A DNA stretch of 64,000 nt from UASB124 sp964446935 (GTDB lineage Bacteria; Babelota; Babeliae; Babelales; RVW-14): assembly GCA_964446935.1 (NCBI GenBank), contig CAYUQI010000001.1, positions 68,508 through 132,507 of the forward strand, given 5' to 3'. The notes beneath the pieces are model-generated. The model ran no database searches, had not been told where the DNA came from, and saw nothing but the letters and a program-made list of their open reading frames with translations. Made by a program: the position numbers and the translations under genes. The number at the start of each line of letters is the position of its first letter. Position 1 is the stretch's first letter. Positions 49,183 through 58,583 of this stretch are shown here, in pieces.

Positions 49183-50442
49183 TTATCGAACATTATTGAT
49201 TATCAATTTGTTAGAGCCTTGTAAGTCTAATATCAATGATGCTGCTGAGTTTATTGTGAGATCGAAATCGTTATTTTGATTAATGCCATCACCAAGGCTA
49301 AGGCTCCCTGTTCCGATAATGCCTGTTCTCCCATTGATACGTAGAATTCCCTTGGTAAAAGTCTGAGACCCGGGTCCAATGATGTAAAAATTACAATTGT
49401 CTAAAATCATTTCGGATGTTTTATCAACAAATGCCCAGTCCATTGACAAAGAAGTTGATACTTGTATTGATGGCCCAAAATAAACTTTAGTATTTGCTTC
49501 CGTTGTAAATACAGCGCCAGAACTAGCTCCCCAATCTGAGTTAAAAAAGCTTGCGGTTGCATTGGGATTATTCGCTATAAAATTAACATTGTACCTAAAA
49601 TGCATAAAATCCTGTGGCTCAACGGCAAGAAACAGATCACTAACTGTTTGATCTGTGGTAATTCTAAATGTTACATTTTCGAATATAAACGCAGAACATC
49701 CATAAAATTCAAAAGACCTGGAATTTGCATTATTAAAGGTTACGTTTCGAATTATAATTGTTTTATTGGCTGTCAGACTATTGTTACGTGCTCCATTGAA
49801 AGCAATTACCCCGCCATTCAAATCAATGGTATTGCCATGTCCATCAATAATACCCTCAATTGGGGAAGAAGAATTCCACGCACCTTCGTCTCCAACTATT
49901 TTTGATTCAAAAACCAAATATCCAGACGTCATGGTAAGATTGTGAGAAAGGTGTAAGGTATGTCCATTGAGTTGAATACATCCGCATCCATCTACATTGA
50001 CCCATTCATTATTAAAATGGTTTCCACAGTATTTACGTCGATGTGCAAATGGAGGAAGTGGGACAGAATTTTGGTGGTTCCACTCTTGAGCGCCAATAAT
50101 TTGGCAGTCTCCCAAATGTAAATCATTGTCAAGAATAACGTTGCCTGTTCGCAGATCCATTACCCCATCAACCGTTCCAGTAGTTCTCAATCGCACTGGG
50201 GCGCCGTTACCAGGAGTGGGGGTATCGGAGAATGCTCCTGCTGGTTGAGAGAAACTAAACCCATACAAAAAGGTAATGTCTCCTCTTGCATACTGATCTG
50301 GCCCAAAGAAATGGGTTCCAGTTAGTATCAAGCTTTTTCCGGCATCCGGACCGGCAATAGTATCAAGATTTCCTGAAGTTGCCTGAAGCGCGCTTCCTAT
50401 AACAATAAAGAGCGCTAATAGATAATAAAAAGTTCTTTTCAT
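49183..50442 (-). CDS. Exported beta-helix-like protein, partner of the downstream gene
   Basis: 419 residues, with AAGGGAGATGG before the ATG. The signal peptide is YLLALFIVIGSALQATSG. Beta-strand repeats follow: GVMDLRTGNVILDNDLHLGD, then IQLNGHTLHLSHNLTMTSGYLVFES and IIDGHGNTIDLNGGVIAFNG. The same style continues in the gene 28 bp downstream, and the two share phrases such as GTG(S/T)xxxG. They are probably one operon and perhaps two parts of a surface structure. Cysteines are few (WVNVDGCGCIQL). No known family. Confidence 0.75.
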   Translation of the reverse strand: MKRTFYYLLALFIVIGSALQATSGNLDTIAGPDAGKSLILTGTHFFGPDQYARGDITFLYGFSFSQPAGAFSDTPTPGNGAPVRLRTTGTVDGVMDLRTGNVILDNDLHLGDCQIIGAQEWNHQNSVPLPPFAHRRKYCGNHFNNEWVNVDGCGCIQLNGHTLHLSHNLTMTSGYLVFESKIVGDEGAWNSSSPIEGIIDGHGNTIDLNGGVIAFNGARNNSLTANKTIIIRNVTFNNANSRSFEFYGCSAFIFENVTFRITTDQTVSDLFLAVEPQDFMHFRYNVNFIANNPNATASFFNSDWGASSGAVFTTEANTKVYFGPSIQVSTSLSMDWAFVDKTSEMILDNCNFYIIGPGSQTFTKGILRINGRTGIIGTGSLSLGDGINQNNDFDLTINSAASLILDLQGSNKLIINNVR

Positions 50443-50616
50443 AGAACCATCTCCCTTCCTTTTTTTAAAGGTGATAAAAAATGCTTTTTATATGTTGACA
50501 ATTTTTTAGAATAAAAACAAGAACTAGGCTATTTACGAGTCAATCAAATGATTGAATTAATAAAATATAATGAGAAACATTATATTTCTATGACTTAGTG
50601 GGGGAGTGTAGAATTA

Positions 50617-52881
50617 TTACTTGCTATATCCACATTCTTTATTGGGGCAGGTGGTTTTAACTTCGCCACCTTTTTTGGTAATCACCAAATACGGGCTCTT
50701 GCATTTTGGACATGGCGTTTCATCAACGTCACCAAAAATGGCAAACTTGCATTGTGGATATTTGGAGCAGCCCCAAAAGCTACCACCACGCCAACGACGT
50801 TTTACTAAGTCGCCACCGCAACTTGGGCACGGCATTTTGAGCTTTTCTTGGTGAATGTATTTACACTCTGGATATCCAGAACATGAAATGAACGGACCAT
50901 AACGGCTCATGCGGCGAACTAATGGTTTGTTGCATTGAGGACAATTGAGATCCAATGCCGTGTCGGTTCGCTCTTCAAGTACAATCTTACCATCTTCGGT
51001 GCGGCTAAAGTTTGAGGTAAAATTACACTTAGGGAATGTTGAGCAGCCGACAAATTCACCGTTTCTGCTAAAGCGAACAACTAATTTATTACCACACGTT
51101 GGGCATGGAATTTCAGTTTCTTCAGCTCGTCGGTCTTGAACCTTACCACCAAAGGCAATAAGATCCTTTTTAAATTTGTCATAGAAAACATTGAGTACTT
51201 TGTCACGATCTGCTTCGCCTTGGGCTATGCGATCGAGATCTTCTTCCATTTTAGCGGTAAATGTAATGTTGATAATGTCTGGTAAGTTTTTGACGAGCAT
51301 ATCATTAACTTTTTTGCCCAGTTCACTTGGGAAGAACTTTTTTTGCTCTTTGGAAACATAACCACGTTTTTGTATTGTCGACAAAATAGCAGCATAGGTA
51401 CTAGGACGGCCGATACCTCGTTTTTCGAGCTCCTTGACCAACGTGGCTTCAGTATAACGGGGTGGCGGCTGTGTGAAGTGCTGCTTAGGATCTATCTTGC
51501 TCAGGCTAAGTTCAAGTTTTTCTTTAATTTCTTTAGGTATTTTGACGGCTTTAGCTTCTTCTTCATCCTCTTCAATCATGTACACTTTTAAAAAGCCATC
51601 AAACATGAGCGTTGAGCCGGTTGCTCTGAACATGTATTTGCCGCCTTCAATAGTTACTTGTCGTTGAAAGTATTCAGCGGCTTCCATTTGGCAGGCAACA
51701 AAACGCTTCCAAATCAATTCATACAATTTTGCTTGTTCTGGGGAGGCATATTTGGCGACATACGATGGATGTTTGGTGACATCGATGGGACGAATGGCTT
51801 CGTGTGCGTCCTGCGCACCTTTTTTATCATAAACATTGGCTTGTTTAGGTAAATATTCTTTACCAAATTCTTTGTTAATGTATTCGCGTGTTGCGCTCAA
51901 TGCGGTATCGGAGATACGAAGCGAGTCAGTACGCATGTAGGTGATAAGAGCTTCAGGGGTGCTTTTATCAGAAAGCGTAATGCCTTCATATAATTTTTGC
52001 GCTACAGACATGGTTTTATCAACAGAAAATCCAAGTTTGTTATAGGAATCCTGTTGTAATGTGCTTGTCATGAAAGGAGCTGGAGGGTTTTTGGCACGCT
52101 TTTTTTCGGTAATTTTTGTAACGATAAAAGTTTCTTTTTTTAGTGCAGCGACAATGCTGTCTGCTTCTTTTTGATTTTTAATATCAGCTTTGTTTGCGCC
52201 TATTTTTATTAATTCAGCAATAAAGTTGGTTTTGCTGTTAATGCCAAATAATCCGTGAATAGTCCAATATTCTTCCGGTTTGAATGCAACAATTTCAGCT
52301 TCTCGATCGCAAACGAGCATAACAGCAACCGATTGAACACGGCCAGCGGAAAGTCCTTTGCTTATTTTACGCCACAAAATTGGTGATACCTCGTATCCCA
52401 CCCAACGGTCTAAAATGCGGCGAGCTTGTTGAGCGTTAACCAGATTCATATTGATGTCAGTTTTATGATCAATAGCTTCAATAACGGCGGGTTTGGTGAT
52501 TTCGTTGAAGGTAATTCGGTGAATGCGTGCTGGATCTGCAAATACTTTTTCAATTTCCTGGCCTATGTGCCAAGAAATGATTTCACCTTCGCGATCAGGG
52601 TCTGAGGCTAAAAGAATTTCGCTGCAATCGCGGGCTTGTTTGCAAATATCGGCAATAACAGAAGCTTTGTCTTTGAGTGGTTTATATTGAATTTCAAACT
52701 TGTGCGTTTTTTCATCTTGAACAATACCAAGTGTTCGCTCTGGTAAATCTTTAACATGTCCAAATGTAGACATGATCCTAAAGTCTTTGCCTAAAAACTT
52801 AGAAATAGTTTTTATTTTAGCAGGAGACTCAACAATAAGTAGTTTTGGTCCATTGTCCTTCATGCTCTTTTTTCTTCTCAT
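50617..52881 (-). CDS. topA: DNA topoisomerase I
   Basis: 754 residues. It relaxes negative supercoils. The Toprim start is KLLIVESPAKIKTISKFLG with ASDPDREGEIISWHI, and the active tyrosine lies in ALITYMRTDSLRIS. QDAHEAIRPI and the RGIGRPSTYAAIL block follow. The C-terminus carries four cysteine-rich zinc ribbons, starting CPTCGNKL, CPQCNKPL, CPSCGGDL and CPKCKSPY. Either the first Met or the one six codons later (MKDNGPK) could be the start; neither has a clear ribosome binding site. A TTGACA (52959-52964) upstream on the minus strand may be the -35 of its promoter. Confidence 0.96.
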   Translation of the reverse strand: MRRKKSMKDNGPKLLIVESPAKIKTISKFLGKDFRIMSTFGHVKDLPERTLGIVQDEKTHKFEIQYKPLKDKASVIADICKQARDCSEILLASDPDREGEIISWHIGQEIEKVFADPARIHRITFNEITKPAVIEAIDHKTDINMNLVNAQQARRILDRWVGYEVSPILWRKISKGLSAGRVQSVAVMLVCDREAEIVAFKPEEYWTIHGLFGINSKTNFIAELIKIGANKADIKNQKEADSIVAALKKETFIVTKITEKKRAKNPPAPFMTSTLQQDSYNKLGFSVDKTMSVAQKLYEGITLSDKSTPEALITYMRTDSLRISDTALSATREYINKEFGKEYLPKQANVYDKKGAQDAHEAIRPIDVTKHPSYVAKYASPEQAKLYELIWKRFVACQMEAAEYFQRQVTIEGGKYMFRATGSTLMFDGFLKVYMIEEDEEEAKAVKIPKEIKEKLELSLSKIDPKQHFTQPPPRYTEATLVKELEKRGIGRPSTYAAILSTIQKRGYVSKEQKKFFPSELGKKVNDMLVKNLPDIINITFTAKMEEDLDRIAQGEADRDKVLNVFYDKFKKDLIAFGGKVQDRRAEETEIPCPTCGNKLVVRFSRNGEFVGCSTFPKCNFTSNFSRTEDGKIVLEERTDTALDLNCPQCNKPLVRRMSRYGPFISCSGYPECKYIHQEKLKMPCPSCGGDLVKRRWRGGSFWGCSKYPQCKFAIFGDVDETPCPKCKSPYLVITKKGGEVKTTCPNKECGYSK

Positions 52882-53230
52882 CCCACACCGCCCCCGGGAA
52901 AAAAATTATAAAAATCTCATGTTTTCTGTGTCCTTAATAAGCTTAGTTTTTTACCAGGTGTCAAGTATTTGTCAAAGCATTTCTTTACTGAAGCTACCTT
53001 TAGTGTATTAATATTATTTTTTATTTGTCAATATTGATTGGTATTTGTGCATTATTTAGTATTTAAAATCGATATAGTTTGGTTTGGTTGAACGAGGCTG
53101 AAAAATACCTTATTTGAAAAGGTTCGTTTGGGGCTTCGAGCTTAATTTGATTTTTACGTGAGATTTGGGTAGGTTCTTCTCTATTGAGGTTGTCTTTCAG
53201 GTGTTTTTCAAGTTTATTTAGGTTTGATCC
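52882..53230. promoter_or_regulatory. Divergent promoter region between topA and the bat operon
   Basis: 349 bp, AT-rich, no gene seen. For the minus strand TTGACA (52959-52964) is followed after 18 bases by TTATTA, a poor -10. For the plus strand TTGATT (53034-53039) is followed after 17 bases by TAGTAT (53057-53062), about 170 bp before the first operon gene. Both are suggestions only. Confidence 0.35.
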
Positions 53231-53875
53231 ATGAATTTTGATTTATTATTATCTACATGGCGTGACTCTTTGGCTTTGTTCTCGTGGTCACAAATAAAAC
53301 TTTGTTTGTTGGGAACGGTAGCTACATGGCTGCGGTCAATGACAATAATGTTCAGACTTTTTTGGTGGTTGATTGTTGGATTGTTCGCCCTTGGCTATTG
53401 GTGTCCATTTGGATGGAGTCGGTTTGTTGTTTTTATGATGTGGTTGGTATTGTTGTACCTCATAATGTTATCTGTTCGTCCTTCGTTAGAACGTAAAGAT
53501 TATTTTTATTTCGGTCATTATATTTTGCGTATATGGGCAATTGGAGTTGTTTTAATACTCTTCAAATATTGTGGCGTTACACAAATTTTACTTGCATGGC
53601 TGCTTTTTTATTTTGATTCAAATGGATCATTGAATGCTGTGGTATCTACATTAAAGGCCACTTTCAAAATGTATTTATTCTTTTTACCATTTTTTGCTGT
53701 TTTATCTTTGGTGGCTTTTATCCTTGGATATTTCTATTCTTGGTTAATGGGGTTCTTTGATATTCCCCTTTTGAAAACGTTTTTCTCTCTTGTTATCTCC
53801 CTATTTGTTTGTTCAGTGCTTAGTGTGTATTATATTAAACTTAAGCATCAACACTACAAACTCATTTTTGAATAA
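53231..53875 (+). CDS. Multi-TM protein, first gene of the bat operon, unknown function
   Basis: 214 residues, about five membrane helices separated by short loops (SMTIMFRLFWWLIVGLFALGYW; FVVFMMWLVLLYLIMLSV; MYLFFLPFFAVLSLVAFILGYF). No motif is recognised. It ends 8 bp before a second membrane protein and heads the row that leads to plsC and batA-E. Its position recalls the DUF58/membrane partners that often precede batA, but the sequence does not match them. Confidence 0.7.
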   Translation: MNFDLLLSTWRDSLALFSWSQIKLCLLGTVATWLRSMTIMFRLFWWLIVGLFALGYWCPFGWSRFVVFMMWLVLLYLIMLSVRPSLERKDYFYFGHYILRIWAIGVVLILFKYCGVTQILLAWLLFYFDSNGSLNAVVSTLKATFKMYLFFLPFFAVLSLVAFILGYFYSWLMGFFDIPLLKTFFSLVISLFVCSVLSVYYIKLKHQHYKLIFE

Positions 53876-53883
53876 TTGGAACT

Positions 53884-54747
53884 ATGTATACGATTATTAA
53901 AGCCTGGTACTATTCAGTTGGTTTAGTTAATCCGTTTAATCTGTTTCCCATGCTTAAAAATGGGATTACAACATATTGGCGATCTTCACTGGAATTTATC
54001 ACCAACTTCGCATGGCTTGTTTTACTTGATGCTCTTCTCTTCTTGTCGTTTGGTGATTTGATTGTTAAAGCAACGGTGCTTCATGCCAAAACCGGGGCTC
54101 AACCGGGTGGAATTGTTGTCTTTCTTACCTTAATACAGTCGATGACGTGTTTTGTTCTTTCCGTCATTTTTTTACTTCTTATTCGTAAAGATAGCTCATT
54201 TGATACTAGAATTTATATCAAGGCATACTTTTTTCGATATATTCAGTTACAGTTTTTGTTTTCTATCATCTTTATACTCGGCATCTATGGTTTAATGCTT
54301 GCTGGTATTACAAAATTGCCTACAATCCCATGGATTCTTTTGCTTGTTGCTAAAGTGCTACAGGTTATCATCGCGTTTTATTGGCTTGATTCATCAAATC
54401 GTGTTATAGATCTTTTTTCTGCATGTGAGCGTGCGGTTAATTTGATTTTTTATAATATTCCCTTTATTACCTTTCTGCTGGGAACAGCGTGGTTGCTTGA
54501 TGTCATGTTGTCGTATGTTTTTAGTCTTATTGTTGAACAGGATCTGTCACATGTCCTTTTTGCCAATACTCTTATGACAGATATGCTTAAAAATTTTGCA
54601 ACATTCTCAATGCTCGTTAAATTTATTACTATTAAATACAGTACTTTTTTATTCGAATACATATGGCTTAGCTTTTTGTTTGTATTTTATTCTAAAAAAC
54701 GACGAGAGCGTTACGCCTCGAGCTTGTTTGAACGACAATGGCATTAA
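53884..54747 (+). CDS. Multi-TM protein, second gene of the bat operon, unknown function
   Basis: 287 residues, about six membrane helices, basic C-terminal tail (YSKKRRERYASSLFERQWH). No family is recognised. It is hydrophobic throughout with an N-terminal amphipathic part (NPFNLFPMLKNGITTYWRSS). The last ten bases overlap the plsC start, so the two are translationally coupled, which hints at a membrane-lipid or envelope role. It shows no similarity to the preceding gene. Confidence 0.72.
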   Translation: MYTIIKAWYYSVGLVNPFNLFPMLKNGITTYWRSSLEFITNFAWLVLLDALLFLSFGDLIVKATVLHAKTGAQPGGIVVFLTLIQSMTCFVLSVIFLLLIRKDSSFDTRIYIKAYFFRYIQLQFLFSIIFILGIYGLMLAGITKLPTIPWILLLVAKVLQVIIAFYWLDSSNRVIDLFSACERAVNLIFYNIPFITFLLGTAWLLDVMLSYVFSLIVEQDLSHVLFANTLMTDMLKNFATFSMLVKFITIKYSTFLFEYIWLSFLFVFYSKKRRERYASSLFERQWH

Positions 54748-55484
54748 AAAAAGTATCATTAGCTATAAAAACAAGTATTACATATGCGTTGTGGATAGCG
54801 GTTGTTCCTCTCGGTCTTTGCCTATGCGCACTTCTTGCTCTTTTCCCCAAAAAAATTCGTCTTAATAATCGTTTTTATTTTGTTATTACAACTTTTTTAG
54901 GGTGGTTTATTGTCAAAGCCACATTTGTACGTTTTGTTGTGTATGGCAAAGAGAATATTCCTGCCCAACCCTCTCTTATTCTTGCAAACCATACATCAGC
55001 GCTTGATATTCCATTGGTGGAATTGCTTGTTGGTTCTCATCCACATATTTGGATGAGTAAGATGGAATACAATAAGATACCCATATTTGGTTTTATCTTG
55101 AGACGTATGCATGTTACGGTTGACAAATTATCTGGAAGCGCTGCTCGAACTGCGTTGCTTACCATGTACACATTGCTTAAAGAATATCAAAGTCATGCAC
55201 TTATTTTCCCTGAAGGAACTCGTTCCGCTGACGGGAAAATGCTTCCTCTGCTTGCTGGTTTTGCCATATTGGCGCAAAAGCTTAAGCGTCCCATAGTTCC
55301 AATTGTTATTGCAGGATTTCATCAGGTTTACCCCAAAAATAGTTTGCTCATTGATTCATCTGTTAGGAACGTTAAAATTAGTATTGGTAAACCACTGGTT
55401 TATCAAGAAACGGTGTCGCTGAATGATTTTGTTTCGTACGTTCAGCATTATTTTGAAGATGAACTGGCAAAACTTAATGCATAA
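54738..55484 (+). CDS. plsC: 1-acyl-sn-glycerol-3-phosphate acyltransferase (PlsC family)
   Basis: 248 residues. One or two N-terminal membrane helices are followed by the acyltransferase motifs: ILANHTSALDIPLVELL (NHxxxxD), MEYNKIPIFGFILRR, LIFPEGTRSADGKMLPLLAG and VPIVIAG. It adds the second acyl chain to make phosphatidic acid. It is lodged between two unknown membrane proteins and batA, which is an unusual place. The stop is 2 bp before batA. Confidence 0.92.
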   Translation: MALKKVSLAIKTSITYALWIAVVPLGLCLCALLALFPKKIRLNNRFYFVITTFLGWFIVKATFVRFVVYGKENIPAQPSLILANHTSALDIPLVELLVGSHPHIWMSKMEYNKIPIFGFILRRMHVTVDKLSGSAARTALLTMYTLLKEYQSHALIFPEGTRSADGKMLPLLAGFAILAQKLKRPIVPIVIAGFHQVYPKNSLLIDSSVRNVKISIGKPLVYQETVSLNDFVSYVQHYFEDELAKLNA

Positions 55485-55486
55485 CC

Positions 55487-56482
55487 ATGATGTTACATTG
55501 TGCTTATTTCGATCTTATATATGTGTTGATTCCGGCGTTGCTTCTTATTGTTGCATATCGCCTGAAATTCTATAAGTCTCCAACGTACAATTATGCGTTG
55601 ACACAAACGCTTATACAACAAAAATTTGGGCTTAGTACAAGGTACAAAAAAGTCTTATGGTTATTACGTTTTCTTGTTTTATGTGGGCTTTTGTTTTTAA
55701 TACTTCGTCCTCAATGGGCTGATGAACGTTCAAAAATTAATGTTGAGGGGATTGATATCGTTTTGGCTATTGATGTGTCGGGTAGCATGGAGCTTTTTGA
55801 TGATACTAATGATCGTCGCTCTCGTATAACTGTTGCCAAAAGCGAAGCAATTCGTTTTATTGAGAAACGTACTGATGATCCAATAGGGGTTGTCATTTTT
55901 GGTCGAGAAGCGCTTTCTCGGTGTCCGCTTACGCTTGATAAACAAGTGCTCAAAGAAATTGTCGGGGGCCTTGAGATCGGCGTTGTTAATCCGTCTGGTA
56001 CGTGGCTTGGCACTGGGCTTGCAACAGCAATTAATCGACTTCGTAATTCAAAAGCTAAAAGTAAAATTGTTGTATTGTTGACCGATGGTGAACCGACACC
56101 ACCAGAGCAAGTTGATCCTGATGTTGCCATAACTATGGCACAGAAATTCGGTATAAAAATCTATACTATTGGGGTTGGTGGAGCTCAAGGAGGTTATGGC
56201 ATACACCCTTGGTTTAAACAGGTTGTTCAAATTCCAACGCCGCTTAATGAAACATTGCTCAAAAAAATAGCAGAAAAAACAGGAGGCATGTTTTTCAGAG
56301 CAACCAATCCAAAAGAAATGCGCACGGTTTATGATACAATTGATCGATTGGAAAAAACTGAAATTCAAACAAATATTTTCCATCGATATTATGAAGCATT
56401 TTTAAATTTTATATGGATTGTATTACTCCTGTTCGGATTAGAGCTTGTTTTGCGACTGGTAATATGGCGGGGAGTATGGTAA
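55487..56482 (+). CDS. batA: BatA-like membrane protein with von Willebrand A domain
   Basis: 331 residues. One helix lies near the N-terminus (about residues 8-22) and a second at about 60-76 (VLWLLRFLVLCGLLFLI), followed by the VWA domain with MIDAS motif DIVLAIDVSGSMELFDD. A threonine (SGTWLGTGLATAIN) and the aspartate in VVLLTDGEPTPP follow, and a C-terminal helix closes the protein. This is the BatA layout of the Bacteroides aerotolerance genes. BatA and BatB are thought to form inner-membrane complexes with MoxR chaperones. The stop overlaps the batB start (TAATG). Confidence 0.88.
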   Translation: MMLHCAYFDLIYVLIPALLLIVAYRLKFYKSPTYNYALTQTLIQQKFGLSTRYKKVLWLLRFLVLCGLLFLILRPQWADERSKINVEGIDIVLAIDVSGSMELFDDTNDRRSRITVAKSEAIRFIEKRTDDPIGVVIFGREALSRCPLTLDKQVLKEIVGGLEIGVVNPSGTWLGTGLATAINRLRNSKAKSKIVVLLTDGEPTPPEQVDPDVAITMAQKFGIKIYTIGVGGAQGGYGIHPWFKQVVQIPTPLNETLLKKIAEKTGGMFFRATNPKEMRTVYDTIDRLEKTEIQTNIFHRYYEAFLNFIWIVLLLFGLELVLRLVIWRGVW

Positions 56483-57486
56483 TGATAGATTTTTTGGGTA
56501 TTCATTGGGCTGGTATTGACCGAATCATTTATCTTCCTCTTGTCCTTCTGATTATTATTTCGATTGTACGGAACTATCATCGAATGAAACATGTAATACG
56601 AGTACTTGTTCATCCTTTACAACAGCAAACGATGTTTAAACATTTTTCAGTGATGCGATTTGGTATAAAGGCTGTTCTATTAAGTGTGAGCGTGATATGT
56701 ATATTTCTTGCACTATTGCAACCTCAATGGGGAAAACAAGAACATACTGTTGTGCAAGAGGGGCGTGATGTCCTTATTGTCCTTGATATTTCTCGTAGTA
56801 TGCAAGCAAAGGACTTATCACCTACGCGACTTGATTTTGCCAAGCTCAAAATACGAGCATTTTTATCAAAATTATCTACTGAACGCATTGGATTGATTGT
56901 TTTTTCAGGCTCTGCTTTTGTACAATGTCCTTTGACGATCGACCATGCGGCTTGCTTGATGTTTTTAGATAATGTTGATACTGAGCTTATCTCCTCCAGT
57001 ACAACATCGCTTGATAAGGCGTTAATCAAGGCTCTTGAAGTGTACCAAGCTGGGCCTGAAAGAAAAAATAAGCTGGTTGTTTTGTTTACTGATGGTGAAG
57101 ATTTTTCACTCAATTTAAGCAGCGTTCAACAACAGGCTATTCAAGAACAATTACGGTTGTTTGCTTGCGGTGTTGGAACCCCTGAAGGTGCGCCTATTCC
57201 TAAATACGATCAAACGGGTAAGCCGGTTGGGCATGAAACGGATAGCAGCGGTAAAGTTGTGCTTTCGGTTCTGAATGAAACAATGCTTAAACAATTATGC
57301 TCCGATTTGGGTGGGCACTATGTTCGTGCCACGTATGATGATGGTGATATTGATTACATTGCCAACTTGATTAAGCACTATGAGAAAGAAAAATTTGATG
57401 ATAAAAAGATGTCGCTTTTTCAAGATCAATATCCATGGCTTTTGGGATGCGCTTGGATCTGCTTGGCTTTAGACTGGATTTTGTAG
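56482..57486 (+). CDS. batB: BatB-like membrane protein with von Willebrand A domain
   Basis: 334 residues from the ATG at 56482, which shares one base with the batA stop and follows GGGGAG by seven bases. A longer reading frame starting at 56413 overlaps batA and is not needed. Two N-terminal helices (AGIDRIIYLPLVLLIIISIV; AVLLSVSVICIFLALL) precede the VWA domain with MIDAS VLIVLDISRSMQAKDL. VVLFTDGEDFSL follows, and there is a C-terminal helix at the end. The MIDAS reads DISRS rather than DxSGS, a common BatB variant. Confidence 0.88.
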   Translation: MIDFLGIHWAGIDRIIYLPLVLLIIISIVRNYHRMKHVIRVLVHPLQQQTMFKHFSVMRFGIKAVLLSVSVICIFLALLQPQWGKQEHTVVQEGRDVLIVLDISRSMQAKDLSPTRLDFAKLKIRAFLSKLSTERIGLIVFSGSAFVQCPLTIDHAACLMFLDNVDTELISSSTTSLDKALIKALEVYQAGPERKNKLVVLFTDGEDFSLNLSSVQQQAIQEQLRLFACGVGTPEGAPIPKYDQTGKPVGHETDSSGKVVLSVLNETMLKQLCSDLGGHYVRATYDDGDIDYIANLIKHYEKEKFDDKKMSLFQDQYPWLLGCAWICLALDWIL

Positions 57487-57496
57487 TGAGTTACCT

Positions 57497-58558
57497 ATGA
57501 AGATATTGTTGATATTGATGTTTACTTGTATGGCTCAATCAACTGGGTTGGCGTTTTCGTTGTTTGGCCCATCAAAACCATTAACGCCAAAAGAAAAAAT
57601 TGAACAGTTGAAACAGCAACAGATTGATAATCCAATGGATCCTGAGATTAATTATAATCTCGGGGTTGCTTATTATAAAGGTGGTTTGTTTAACGATGCA
57701 CATACAAATTTCACTCGAGCGCTTGAACATATAGGCACTCATGAAATACTTGAAAAACAGTGTCTTTTCAATGCAGGAAGCTCTTCTTTTCAGCAGGCAA
57801 TGAGTGTGTTACCTCATGATTGGGAAAATCAAGAAATGCTTGATCAAGAACTTTTGCAACGTTCAATTACCAATGTTAAAGAATCAATTAATCACTATAA
57901 AAAGTTTGTTGATAAAGAGCATCAATCGCAAAAGGGTGCTGCGAATTTAAAATATGTAGAGAAGATATTAAAAAAGTTGGAAGAAAAATTACAGAAACAG
58001 CAACAACAACAAAAACAGGATAAACAACAAAAAGATCAACAGAAACAGCAGAATCAGCAGCAGAAAGATCAGCAACAGCAATCAGATCAAAAAAAACAAC
58101 AGGAACAGCAAAATCAGCAACAACAAGATGGTTCTGAACAAAAAGATAAGGATCAACAGCAATCATCGACCAACGAACAAAAAGAACATGATAAAAAAGA
58201 AGGCGCACAAAAAAACGACGGAGATAATCGAAAAGATGCCACTGGTGAGTCTCAAGAACGCCCCACTAATGGGGAAAACGATAAGCTTAAGAACGAAAAG
58301 AACGAACAAAAAGAACAAAATGTATCTAATCATCGTACCCCTCAAGAACAACAATCTGAACAAAAACCATCTATTGATGAAACTAAGCAAGGTGGCGTAG
58401 AAAATCAAGAAAAAGAGCCAGAAGGAATGGAAGTGCGCGGACTGAGGGCTCTTCTTGAGAATCTTCAATCTTCAGAGGCTGATGCACAAAAACGATTGCT
58501 TTTGCGAAAGGTTGCAGAGACAAATGAGCAACCGCAACAAGGCCAAAAACCATGGTAG
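57497..58558 (+). CDS. batC: BatC-like TPR protein with a long Gln/Lys-rich tail
   Basis: 353 residues. A signal-peptide-like start (ILLILMFTCMAQSTGLA) precedes about two to three TPR units (MDPEINYNLGVAYYKGGLFNDAHTNFTRAL). From about 155 to 330 the sequence is low-complexity: runs of Q, K, D, E and N (KQQQQQKQDKQQKDQQKQQN). The end carries a conserved patch, GMEVRGLRALLENLQSSEADAQKRLLL, as in BatC proteins. The disordered tail is far longer than the TPR part. It lies in order between batB and batD. Confidence 0.8.
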   Translation: MKILLILMFTCMAQSTGLAFSLFGPSKPLTPKEKIEQLKQQQIDNPMDPEINYNLGVAYYKGGLFNDAHTNFTRALEHIGTHEILEKQCLFNAGSSSFQQAMSVLPHDWENQEMLDQELLQRSITNVKESINHYKKFVDKEHQSQKGAANLKYVEKILKKLEEKLQKQQQQQKQDKQQKDQQKQQNQQQKDQQQQSDQKKQQEQQNQQQQDGSEQKDKDQQQSSTNEQKEHDKKEGAQKNDGDNRKDATGESQERPTNGENDKLKNEKNEQKEQNVSNHRTPQEQQSEQKPSIDETKQGGVENQEKEPEGMEVRGLRALLENLQSSEADAQKRLLLRKVAETNEQPQQGQKPW

Positions 58559-58583
58559 CATATGATTTAAAGGGGGATGTTCT

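Noticed and set aside
56413..56481. batB start at 56413
   Set aside because: It would overlap batA by 70 bp; the ATG at 56482 overlaps the batA stop by one base and has a well-placed GGGGAG.
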